A stretch of 34,285 nt of DNA, from positions 1-34,285 of the forward strand of contig JAFKGK010000018.1 in assembly GCA_017307165.1 (NCBI GenBank). Reading direction: 5' to 3'. The DNA is from Candidatus Melainabacteria bacterium. GTDB taxonomy: Bacteria > Cyanobacteriota > Vampirovibrionia > Obscuribacterales > Obscuribacteraceae. Under the pieces are notes generated by a model. It made no database searches. It was not told where the DNA came from and saw only the letters and a program-made list of their open reading frames with translations. This document shows positions 24,562-31,287 of the stretch, piece after piece. The translations under genes and the position numbers were made by a program. Position 1 is the stretch's first letter, and each line of letters opens with the position of its first letter.

Positions 24562-24605
24562 CACGCTTTCGAGCATTCTCAATAAGGGGAATGCTCGAAA
24601 GTGTG
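24562..24605 (+). terminator. Long stem-loop downstream of tmRNA
   Basis: Bases 24562-24578 pair with 24589-24605 over 17 positions (one G-T pair) around a 10-base loop. It begins 35 bases after the tmRNA end. The following sequence (GCCCCTTTTGTG) has only four T residues, so it may be the tmRNA terminator or, because it lies inside the island, a terminator or recombination-related structure brought by the element. Confidence 0.5.
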
Positions 24606-24738
24606 GCCCCTTTTGTGCCCCGTCAAAATATTTTGGGGAACCGAAATCACCTGATTTCTGTTCGGATTTTTTGGGTGGTTTCGCCCGTTAACGCGTTCTA
24701 TACTGGGTGACTATCGCTATGCACTCGGACCATGCGTG

Positions 24739-25485
24739 ATGCCAGAATTTCTTCCAATTCCAATCAAATCGTCATCATTGACGTATGAACCTTACCAGTT
24801 CTCGGGCGAGTCTTATTTCTTTTGGCTATGGCGAGTTGAAATTGATGGAGAGGTGTTCTCGAAAACGATGTCCCCGATTCAAGCATCAGACGCCCGAGTT
24901 GAACGATATGGTTGTACTAATTGTGGTGTTGCAGGCGATGGCACCGGGTTTTATGCAGTTCGTCGACTGGGCGGCAGGGTGGTCTGGATTTATGAGGAGC
25001 TATTGGACTTCGAAACGGTCCGAGAGTTTGAAAACCTACCTGAATTTTTTGTGTTTGATAGGAACGACTACGGGGCGATGCTGGGCGCAGGGAGCGATGC
25101 CGAATTACCTGAATTGACAATGTCTGAGATGCGGACATTGATCCTTCGATATCTTCCGCCGGCGTCCCTCGGATTATACATCAATCCAGAGTGTCCCTAC
25201 GATCCGAGTGGAAGTGCATTGCTGAAGCATGTCCATCTTGTGCTGTCGGGGAGCGGAGATATTACACCTGTGTCCGAGCCTCCAGAGCGGCCGATTGAAA
25301 TACGCATTGGATTGGACTTGCCCGGCGCGCCAGAATGCTGCTGGTTTGTCGGAAAGAATGATGCAGGGACCTGTGCGATGTTTGCCGCGTTTCCGAAGTT
25401 ACCGTGCTGGCTTGGTGGGCAACAAATTGCCACGGCCTTTGATACTCCTGGTATCGAACGATTACTTCCGCAAGGACAGAACTAG
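24739..25485 (+). CDS. Protein of unknown function on the tmRNA island
   Basis: From ATG 24739 (a GTG codon directly precedes it) the product has 248 residues. It looks soluble and mixed alpha/beta, with no signal peptide. Visible features are a CTNCG motif near residue 59 followed by GDGTGFYAVRRLGGRVVWIYEE, an acidic middle part, YINPECPYDP around residue 150 and two further cysteines in PECCWFVGKNDAGTCAMFAAFPKLPCW. The cysteines could bind metal. I do not recognise the family. The Shine-Dalgarno is poor. Given the island context it may be cargo, but a defence role is not shown. Confidence 0.6.
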   Translation: MPEFLPIPIKSSSLTYEPYQFSGESYFFWLWRVEIDGEVFSKTMSPIQASDARVERYGCTNCGVAGDGTGFYAVRRLGGRVVWIYEELLDFETVREFENLPEFFVFDRNDYGAMLGAGSDAELPELTMSEMRTLILRYLPPASLGLYINPECPYDPSGSALLKHVHLVLSGSGDITPVSEPPERPIEIRIGLDLPGAPECCWFVGKNDAGTCAMFAAFPKLPCWLGGQQIATAFDTPGIERLLPQGQN

Positions 25486-25522
25486 CTTGGCAGCTGTCCT
25501 TTGTTATTCAGATATTCCGTGA

Positions 25523-25783
25523 TCAGTGAGACCATCTCTTGCGCGAGTATGTAACTTGCTTCAGAAATAACGCAGATTGGGCAGGTGTGAGCGCAATCGC
25601 TTTCCGTGCTTTCGCTTGTTGTAGCTGAGGTTTCGTAAGCGTAATGGTGAGTTTCTTGCATGTTATGTGATTCCCAACTATGGGTAGTCCTTCGGCATGA
25701 GCGGAAACGCTTATCAATGCCAACGCAATACCAAACATCAATCCGGGAAAAGCTTTAATAAGTGGTTTTGACATAAACACCAT
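25523..25783 (-). pseudogene. Frameshifted and truncated relative of the WG-repeat protein gene at 33399
   Basis: The 86-residue frame has a signal peptide (ending SAHAEG) and then GLPIVGNHITCKKLTITLTKPQ, IALTPAQSALFLKQVTYSRK. This aligns with residues 30-85 of the 33399 protein (GLPLVRNHLTCAKTVLKLTTDQ, IALTQEQKNKLNKQVGYAPRK). At the point where the relative continues KVSIITPVQAKG, this frame ends in RWSH-stop, but the neighbouring frame reads MVSLITEYLNNKG, so a frameshift has occurred near 25545. No WG repeats follow. It is therefore best read as a remnant of a longer gene, although a short exported protein could still be made. Its start overlaps the end of the toxin gene by 29 bp. Confidence 0.7.
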
Positions 25784-27173
25784 ATCCGTAACAGGGATAA
25801 CCGCTCCGATTCTTATGTGTGTTCAAGGAACTATCCATAGACTTGCGCCTGAACGTCTTACCGCAAGAAGAACATCGGTAGACATAGGTTGGTCCGCCGC
25901 TCGCCGAGGATGTCGTGCGCGGACTTCTTTGTGTAGTTCGAGAGCCTGTTGGTGTTGACCGGAGTTGTGCTGTTGATTCTGCAACGGGCACGGGACCGGT
26001 CGCCGTCAGTTCAATCACGTAGCGCGGTGAGAAGCTCTGCGAGGTTACTGATGCCCCTTGTATGCGATCCAGTCTATACGAGCGGTGTTCACCCGAGTCG
26101 CTTCGTAAAGCGTGTAAAACATAATTGCCTTCGGCAGTGCGCCGCAGCGAATAGGGTTCAATCCGCCGAGTCTTGTTTTCGTAGACGAGATCGACGCAAA
26201 GATAGTTAGCCGCTGCAAAACGAATCGTCTCAAGTGCTGGTCGTGTGCGTATCGGAATCGACATCGGCAGTGTCCGGCTGTAAATGGGCACTTCCTGCAA
26301 GCCGGGCTTGATGATTGTTCTCTGAGGCGCCTCCGCGCCAGTGTGTATCCAACGAAATATCTCCGGTAGCGCATCCCAGAAATCGGTTGCTGAGGGAAGG
26401 ACGGACAATTGATGCCCGAGCATAGCTGCCCACTTCGCTTCAAGGTCAGTCCGGTGTGTTACCAATGCTTCGAACGTGGGCACAACGATTGATTTGAAGT
26501 CGCATTTCTGCTTGAGTACGTCGCGCAGAACACCGGCAGAAGGGCGCGCGTCCAGGTGTCTATAGAGATTAACAACGTCGTAAAGATCCCGCGGTCTTGT
26601 TCGTTCTCCGAGTGCTCTCACTTTTTCGGCGAAGGCTTCCTCGTACGCATAGCAATTTGTCCAGATGCCATCAGGTGGCGCATCTGAATAAGGATGAAAC
26701 ACGGGTTGTCTGACAGAGGGCAATACAATTTTTTCGTCAGCACTCAAATCGAGTTTGATTTTCGGCCAGCCGCCGGAGCTCGGAGAAACCGGACCACGAT
26801 AGCCAATTTTGCCTTGACACGATGGCTTTCCGCGAGGATTGTCGTAGATGTCTATCGAAATCTGATCGGGTGGCATGTTCAGACCCGACTGATCAGCGAC
26901 CCATTTGACGACCTCGGTGAGCTGCGTTTGCAGAAATTCCTGGTCAATATGACTAGGATCTCGAAGCGTAAAATCCAAATCTTCCGAAAACCGGTACGTT
27001 TCGAAAAAGCACTTCTTCAAACAGGTGCCGCCTTTGAACACCCAAGAGTTAGCGAGGACGGAGTTAGCATTGATGCCACCAAGTATCCAACCGAGGACAT
27101 AGTCTTTCTCGACGACGTTTGGCAGCAATGACAGAGTCGATGCTGCTTCTAAGATCTCTCGCTTATCGATCAT
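25755..27173 (-). CDS. AbiEii-type nucleotidyltransferase toxin fused to WYL-like and zinc-finger domains
   Basis: The 472-residue protein begins with the AbiEii/AbiGii (MenT-like) nucleotidyltransferase domain: VVEKDYVLGWIL, WVFKGGTCLKKCF, RFSEDLDFTL with the metal aspartates D65 and D67, and the helical part AFAEKVRALGERTRPRDLYDV near 180-200. Known family members modify tRNA 3' ends or other RNA and stop growth. Residues 314-389 look like a WYL-type domain (RFAAANYLCVDLVYENKTRRIEPYSLRRT, then SYRLDRIQGASVTSQSF). After a Ser/Thr/Pro linker comes C434-SS-C437, H453 and C461, a probable zinc finger. Typical toxins end near residue 300, so the tail is an extension. Its ATG overlaps the antitoxin stop by 11 bp. 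Confidence 0.82.
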   Translation of the reverse strand: MIDKREILEAASTLSLLPNVVEKDYVLGWILGGINANSVLANSWVFKGGTCLKKCFFETYRFSEDLDFTLRDPSHIDQEFLQTQLTEVVKWVADQSGLNMPPDQISIDIYDNPRGKPSCQGKIGYRGPVSPSSGGWPKIKLDLSADEKIVLPSVRQPVFHPYSDAPPDGIWTNCYAYEEAFAEKVRALGERTRPRDLYDVVNLYRHLDARPSAGVLRDVLKQKCDFKSIVVPTFEALVTHRTDLEAKWAAMLGHQLSVLPSATDFWDALPEIFRWIHTGAEAPQRTIIKPGLQEVPIYSRTLPMSIPIRTRPALETIRFAAANYLCVDLVYENKTRRIEPYSLRRTAEGNYVLHALRSDSGEHRSYRLDRIQGASVTSQSFSPRYVIELTATGPVPVAESTAQLRSTPTGSRTTQRSPRTTSSASGGPTYVYRCSSCGKTFRRKSMDSSLNTHKNRSGYPCYGYGVYVKTTY

Positions 27174-27963
27174 TCGCAGGCACCCACAATCGCCACGAAG
27201 TTACTAATTTTTCACAGGACAGCGTTGGATCCAGTCGAGCATATCCTTGCGTTAGATGGTCGCGGCAAGCCGCCGACAACTTCTCATCGTGCAAGCGCGT
27301 TTCCGCCAAGTATCCTAGACGCTTGAAGATTGCGCCATTGCCATATTGCTTCGCGTAATCGATTAACAACTCCCGTTGCGCGTCTTCGCTTGTCAGAAAT
27401 GCTGCAATGCAGTCCGCAGTATGATCGATTCCACCGCCGGTGTCCGGACTCGCGAGCATGTCAATCAATGTCCGTGCAGGATCCGAAATCATCACGCGGG
27501 TTGATCCGCGCCAAATTGTCTTGAGTCCAAAAAAGCGTTTTTCTTTCGTGTGTCGTAAACTGAATGTAACGCCTTGTGCGGCATACTTTTCGGGCACTCG
27601 TCGCGTGGTGAAGACCAAGATCTCATTGAACAATTGCTCAGTCAAATCCCAGTGGTGTGCCGCTGTCCAGCCTCCGACATAAGATTCTCCGAACAACGAA
27701 GGAATGAGAACCCACGGATCTTCCACCACTTGCTGACAGGTAGCAAGGTCTAGCGGTACTGGAACATAAAGGCCTGGACCAATGCGCCGCAGCCACCCTT
27801 GTGCTCGCCAGCGCGATAAGAGTTTTGCCGCCTGGTGCTGTTCGATCTGCAACGTGTTTGCGGCCAGTTCGATAGTAATTACTTCTCGACTGGCGCGGAG
27901 CACCGCGGCAAGTCTTGCTCGCGAAGCCGGTAGTGATAGGGATGAGTCGTCGGCTTGGTGCAT
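27163..27963 (-). CDS. AbiEi-type antitoxin (type IV toxin-antitoxin system)
   Basis: The 266-residue protein precedes and overlaps the toxin gene, the standard AbiE order. The N-terminal winged helix-turn-helix (about residues 15-70: ITIELAANTLQIEQHQAAKLLSRWRAQGWLRRIGPGLYVPVP) is the DNA-binding, autoregulating part. The C-terminal antitoxin domain has the family phrases ESYVGGWTAAHHWDLTEQ, ILVFTTRRV, RVMISDPARTLIDML and FKRLGYLAE. In this family the antitoxin does not bind the toxin stably but counters its activity and represses the operon. A 12-bp inverted repeat pair lies at its start codon and 106 bp upstream. Confidence 0.88.
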   Translation of the reverse strand: MHQADDSSLSLPASRARLAAVLRASREVITIELAANTLQIEQHQAAKLLSRWRAQGWLRRIGPGLYVPVPLDLATCQQVVEDPWVLIPSLFGESYVGGWTAAHHWDLTEQLFNEILVFTTRRVPEKYAAQGVTFSLRHTKEKRFFGLKTIWRGSTRVMISDPARTLIDMLASPDTGGGIDHTADCIAAFLTSEDAQRELLIDYAKQYGNGAIFKRLGYLAETRLHDEKLSAACRDHLTQGYARLDPTLSCEKLVTSWRLWVPANDR

Positions 27964-27971
27964 GAACTACA
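27960..27971. promoter_or_regulatory. Inverted-repeat half site at the abiEi start
   Basis: GCATGAACTACA spans the abiEi start codon and is the exact reverse complement of TGTAGTTCATGC at 28078-28089. The pair brackets the antitoxin promoter region, as expected for operators used by an autorepressing AbiEi protein. Confidence 0.45.
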
Positions 27972-28077
27972 TTTTACTGCGGAAAATTCGCACTTTGGGG
28001 GAATTACTAGCAACATGATATAGCATAACCGCTAGTTGCGCTAAGTTCTCATTTATCGTGAATTTTATGCGTATCCG

Positions 28078-28089
28078 TGTAGTTCATGC
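28078..28089. promoter_or_regulatory. Inverted-repeat half site upstream of abiEi
   Basis: TGTAGTTCATGC is the second arm, a perfect 12-base match in inverted orientation 106 bp from the arm at the abiEi start. Chance occurrence at this spacing is unlikely but not excluded. Confidence 0.45.
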
Positions 28090-28240
28090 CATCAAGATAC
28101 CCCAAAATTCATCCAAAATCTGTGGCCCATTTTGTGTCTATTCGTGACATTAGCGCCGCTTCGCACAGGCGGCAAAATTCCCGAAACCCGCACCATCAAA
28201 CAAAATCAATTGACGAGTCTTAATGAGAATGACAACCCAG

Positions 28241-28260
28241 GCGATTCTCGCTGCCTCCAC
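28241..28260 (+). repeat. attR-like copy of the tmRNA 3' end
   Basis: GCGATTCTCGCTGCCTCCAC repeats 24505-24524 with 19 of 20 bases identical, in direct orientation, without the rest of the tmRNA. It is followed by AATTTTTTT, similar to a tail after an RNA gene. It marks the probable right end of the inserted segment. Confidence 0.8.
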
Positions 28261-28326
28261 AATTTTTTTGTTTTCGTTTGTTCTAATGGCTTACTTTGTC
28301 TAATGGCGATTTGTAGTTATAGGATA

Positions 28327-28395
28327 GAGTCTGACCCAATGACTAAGCACGGCCGGTGCTGCGCAAAGCGGTGCTTAGTCATTGGGTGCAGACTC
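28327..28395. repeat. Large near-perfect inverted repeat (24-bp stem with one bulge)
   Basis: Bases 28327-28350 (GAGTCTGACCCAATG...) pair with 28371-28395 at all positions except one extra C in the right arm (near 28389). The loop is 20 bases. There is no T tract after it, so it is not an ordinary terminator. It could be the end structure or a non-autonomous copy of a small transposon (MITE or REP-like), or a structured RNA. Confidence 0.75.
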
Positions 28396-28483
28396 TTAAA
28401 TCATATGACTGAAAGTAATTGAGCAAAGCGATTGCAGAATAACGAGAACTAAAACGGCGTCTCGCAATTTTAATTGTCGTCGA

Positions 28484-29374
28484 TCAATTGCAACTGGGCG
28501 CAGTTTTGTTTTTAGCATTTTTTGTGCTGCTTTCAAGCTTCTCCGACATGCTCTTCCGACGCATGGCTTTGTTCCTCATACTTTCGATCCCATCCTCAAG
28601 CGAGTTGAGTTGCTCTGCTTTATCACAAGCCTCCAAGGCCTCGTTATATCGACCCAAAATTGTTAAACGGTTTGCAATTTCGACATACTTTTTTGCCGTT
28701 GGTTTTTCTCGGATGGCTACTGCCAGTCTATCCAAGCCTTTTTTGACAAGTCCATCGCCCCAGCCAGAATCGACTGGTTGATCAGTTTCGGTCGGGCTGG
28801 TACTACCAACGGTTTCTATTAGATGGTCAGTCGCCCCTGGCAGTTTGGTTGGCTTTTTGCCTTTTATGTATATTTGAAACACATCGACGCCGATTGCATG
28901 CTGTTCTCTTCGATACCATACGCATAAGCCGTCGTTTCTCCAAATATATCTCACTGCGCCGGGCTCAAGAAATAGCCAGTTTAGCGCTTTTTCAACTGAT
29001 TCGAAATTCGCGAAATTTTCTTCGGAAACACCGTGGACGGTGTCATTGAATCTAAGCATCGATGGGAGTAACCAGAACTCGTCCTTGTACCAGGCGGGGT
29101 TATAGATCCCAAATGCACGAGGATTTGTTGCATCTCTTCTCCACATTAAGACTGATCGTTCGCCACCTGCCCACGCGTATGACCGTGTAAGGGTATCCTT
29201 TGCGATTATCGAGATACTTCCGTAAGGGGTTGTGGCTGCAATCTGCGAACCTGGACTCATTACGATGCCTTTTGGCGGTAACCGAGAGTCTTTATCGGAG
29301 GCAGTGATTGTCGGTGCCGCTGTCAGACAAAGTATGGCTAAGCTGATCATAAAAAGGCCAGAATTTGTTTTCAC
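28484..29374 (-). CDS. Exported protein with C-terminal TPR-like region
   Basis: The frame is open from 29425, but GTG 29374 has AGGAAAG just upstream and yields a proper signal peptide (MKTNSGLFMISLAILCLTAAPTITAS) on a 296-residue protein. The mature domain (residues 30-190) is aromatic-rich and beta-like (SYAWAGGERSVLMWRRD, YNPAWYKDEFWLLPSMLRF, AVRYIWRNDGLCVWYRREQH) and not recognised. Residues 215-265 contain a TPR-like helix pair (KYVEIANRLTILGRYNEALEACDKAEQLN), and the tail is Lys/Ser-rich. It is probably periplasmic or surface-exposed; no function is assigned. Confidence 0.65.
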   Translation of the reverse strand: MKTNSGLFMISLAILCLTAAPTITASDKDSRLPPKGIVMSPGSQIAATTPYGSISIIAKDTLTRSYAWAGGERSVLMWRRDATNPRAFGIYNPAWYKDEFWLLPSMLRFNDTVHGVSEENFANFESVEKALNWLFLEPGAVRYIWRNDGLCVWYRREQHAIGVDVFQIYIKGKKPTKLPGATDHLIETVGSTSPTETDQPVDSGWGDGLVKKGLDRLAVAIREKPTAKKYVEIANRLTILGRYNEALEACDKAEQLNSLEDGIESMRNKAMRRKSMSEKLESSTKNAKNKTAPSCN

Positions 29375-29503
29375 ATAAACTTTCCTGCGGTAATAGCATT
29401 GACGATATCGTGTTAAAGAGGCCATTTGAACGCAATCAAAACACTTTCAAGATTGCAGAATGGCGGTCCTTTCAGACATCGGCTGATTGATCCTGGGTAG
29501 GAG

Positions 29504-29539
29504 TTGCATTTATTGCATCTATTGCATTTGTTGCGTTTG
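29504..29539 (+). repeat. Four tandem 9-bp repeats at the toxin-antitoxin promoter
   Basis: TTGCATTTA, TTGCATCTA, TTGCATTTG and TTGCGTTTG follow one another without gaps. They cover the region from upstream of the -35 element to just before the -10 element of the promoter, so they are placed as operator half sites for a cooperative autorepressor, most simply the antitoxin. Confidence 0.75.
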
Positions 29540-29550
29540 CTCCGTATAAT
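29522..29550 (+). promoter_or_regulatory. Sigma70-type promoter of the PIN toxin-antitoxin operon
   Basis: TTGCAT (29522-29527) and a perfect TATAAT (29545-29550) are 17 bases apart. The leader is about 14-20 bases and contains a strong GGGAGGAG ribosome site before ATG 29571. Confidence 0.8.
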
Positions 29551-29570
29551 AGGCGTGGGAGGAGTCAAAC

Positions 29571-30017
29571 ATGGCAACCGTTCTAGATCGTCCGTTTATT
29601 CCAAGCGAGGCTGAGGCAGCTCAGGCAAAAGAAACGTTTGAGCAGCTGCAAGCCGATAGATCCAATAAGCACTTCATTCTTGGTGCCCAGAGTGGACAAC
29701 GGGCTGCAATTCCAGAGAGCGTTTTCAAACTCGTAGTTGCACTTCTGGGTGAAATATCCCAGGGCAATGCCGTTGTGGTAATGCCAGTGCGGGCGGAGTT
29801 GACGACTGTTGAGGCTGCAGATTTTTTGAACGTCTCGCGTCCGTACCTTATCAAACTTCTGGAGCAAGGAGACTTAGATTACCGGATGGTCGGCAGGCAT
29901 CGTCGTGTTCTCTTTGATGACCTTCTGAAATATAAGGAACAGACCAAGCGGCGGCGTCTTAAGGCTATCGCTGAAATTACCGCAGAGGATGACGCTCTGT
30001 TCGGGCTTCAGGACTGA
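29571..30017 (+). CDS. Excisionase/HTH_17-type antitoxin
   Basis: The 148-residue protein has an N-terminal segment (residues 1-70) with acidic helices and a MazE-like hydrophobic stretch, and then an excisionase-type winged helix (about 75-125): AELTTVEAADFLNVSRPYLIKLLEQGDLDYRMVGRHRRVLFDDLLKYKEQ. Such proteins are commonly encoded before PIN-domain toxins, act as antitoxins and bind their own promoter; the four 9-bp repeats upstream fit that. The strong promoter and Shine-Dalgarno give excess antitoxin. It ends 12 bp before the toxin start. Confidence 0.85.
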   Translation: MATVLDRPFIPSEAEAAQAKETFEQLQADRSNKHFILGAQSGQRAAIPESVFKLVVALLGEISQGNAVVVMPVRAELTTVEAADFLNVSRPYLIKLLEQGDLDYRMVGRHRRVLFDDLLKYKEQTKRRRLKAIAEITAEDDALFGLQD

Positions 30018-30029
30018 TGAGTCAGGCCT

Positions 30030-30638
30030 GTGTGGATTGCTTTCCTCGATTCATCCGTATTGTTTCCTGTCTTCATCAGCAACTTGCTGTTGTTCTTGAG
30101 CGAAGCAGAGCTTTTTGAAGTGCGTTGGAGTCGCGATGTTCACAAAGAGTGGATGGAGAGGTTCGTCGAGCGAAATCCTGACGCTGATCCGTCGGCTTTA
30201 AAGCGAAAGCAGCTACGCATGGACAGCTTGTTTCCTGATGCTCTCGTTGAGGGATATGAGCCGTTAATCTCAACCTACGATCTTGACGATGCAAATGATA
30301 ATCACGCAGCAGCAGCAGCGGACCGCGCAGGCGCAAATGTCATTGTTACTGATAATATCAAGGACTTCCCGGTCCATAAGTTGCGTAACGGAATGTTCGC
30401 GCAAACGGCTGATGACTTTATAGCCGACCAAATCTATCTCACGAGCAAGAGCGCACGCCTCCTCGCGATTGCACTAATAAGGCACAAGAAGAGTTTGACG
30501 AGATCGCGTCCGAGCTGGCGACAATATTTGGAAAAATTGCGCGCTCGGCTTCCACACACGTTTGCTCTAGTAAATGATGCATCTTTCAGGGCGCTGATCG
30601 CTGAAGCATTGGCAAGCGGCGAATGGAAATTCGAATGA
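30030..30638 (+). CDS. PIN-domain toxin (putative ribonuclease)
   Basis: PIN toxins are Mg-dependent RNases. The 202-residue protein starts at GTG 30030 with WIAFLDSSVLFPV, which supplies the first acidic residue. The second is probably the glutamate in VHKEWMERF, the third lies in DLDDANDNHAAAAADRAGANVIVTDNIKDFP, the usual D-x-x-D...TxN/D block. The C-terminal 60 residues (HKKSLTRSRPSWRQYLEKLRARLPHTFALV) form an extra helical part found in the larger subfamily paired with excisionase-like antitoxins. Initiation from GTG keeps toxin yield below antitoxin. Confidence 0.85.
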   Translation: MWIAFLDSSVLFPVFISNLLLFLSEAELFEVRWSRDVHKEWMERFVERNPDADPSALKRKQLRMDSLFPDALVEGYEPLISTYDLDDANDNHAAAAADRAGANVIVTDNIKDFPVHKLRNGMFAQTADDFIADQIYLTSKSARLLAIALIRHKKSLTRSRPSWRQYLEKLRARLPHTFALVNDASFRALIAEALASGEWKFE

Positions 30639-30707
30639 GCCAGGAGCCTGGCGATTTTTCCTGAAAGTGCTTGCTGGCGTCGGGAATGCAGCGAGGGGAG
30701 GTTATGA

Positions 30708-31256
30708 ATGGGACTCGATTCTGTTGAGCTTGTTATGGCAATTGAGGAGGAGTTCGGTCTAGACATTCCTGATCGCGATGCGGAAATGATGACTACAGTT
30801 GGCGAGATTTATGAATGGCTCAAACTTCGCATTGCTACTGCAGATCCAGTTGCTTGCCTCACTCAACGGATTTTCTACAAACTTAGAAGAGCGTTGATTG
30901 AGAATTATCGGTTGGAGCGCCACTTAATCGCACCAGATACCCGACTCACCGATCTCCTATCTCTAGATTCGGTTGAGGAAGGTTGGCCATTTCTGCAAAT
31001 ATTCATTGACCTCAAGACGCCACCATTTAGAGTGGCAAACGAATTTCTTGGATTTAGGCTCACCGACCAGACCTTGACCATGAGGGAGTTGGTCGAATCC
31101 TTGATCATGATCAATGGAAAAGATCTCGCACCTCAACGAGACTCTGAGCAGGAGATTTGGAACCGCTTAGTCCGTGTTTTCGTGCGGCAGGTAAATGTTC
31201 GTCCTGAAGAGGTGGTGCCAAGCGCATCTATTACTCGCGACTTAGGCATTGACTGA
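30708..31256 (+). CDS. Protein built from acyl-carrier-protein-like segments in permuted order
   Basis: AGGGGAGG precedes the ATG well. The 182-residue product opens with [37 protein letters not shown], the second half of an acyl carrier protein including the DS attachment motif (S5). The middle (residues 55-145) looks like a diverged full unit ([25 protein letters not shown], then [11 protein letters not shown]). The end (150-182) is the first half of an [29 protein letters not shown] and stop, exactly where DSxE would follow. The frame is thus half-unit, degenerate unit, half-unit. It may work as a carrier or scaffold, or be a fragment of a tandem-ACP gene; no synthase gene is adjacent. Confidence 0.65.
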   Translation: MGLDSVELVMAIEEEFGLDIPDRDAEMMTTVGEIYEWLKLRIATADPVACLTQRIFYKLRRALIENYRLERHLIAPDTRLTDLLSLDSVEEGWPFLQIFIDLKTPPFRVANEFLGFRLTDQTLTMRELVESLIMINGKDLAPQRDSEQEIWNRLVRVFVRQVNVRPEEVVPSASITRDLGID

Positions 31257-31287
31257 GAAATCCCTTTTTCTCAAAAGTGCTCTCGCG

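Larger units (their letters stand above)
24527..28260. mobile_element. Probable integrated mini-island at ssrA, integrase not present
   Basis: The 3.7 kb between the two copies of the tmRNA 3' end carries an unknown protein gene, a truncated WG-family remnant and an AbiE-type toxin-antitoxin pair. No integrase, excisionase or replication gene can be read in it, so it is either a decayed island or a satellite moved in trans. A 16-base sequence (TGTGGCCC-C/A-TTTTGTG) occurs near both inner ends (24602 and 28121) in the same orientation. Confidence 0.7.
27964..28483. other. 520-bp intergenic region holding abiE control sequences, the att repeat and a large hairpin
   Basis: No convincing gene is seen. 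From left to right it has the upstream region of the abiE operon with its 12-bp inverted repeat, the 16-base repeat at 28121, the tmRNA 3'-end copy at 28241-28260 followed by a T-rich run, and the long stem-loop at 28327-28395. An open frame at 28132-28422 crosses the att repeat and hairpin and is not believed. Confidence 0.7.

Noticed and set aside
28132..28422. 96-codon open frame in the intergenic region after the abiE operon
   Set aside because: It crosses the att repeat and most of the 24-bp hairpin, has no ribosome site, and its translation shows no protein-like pattern.
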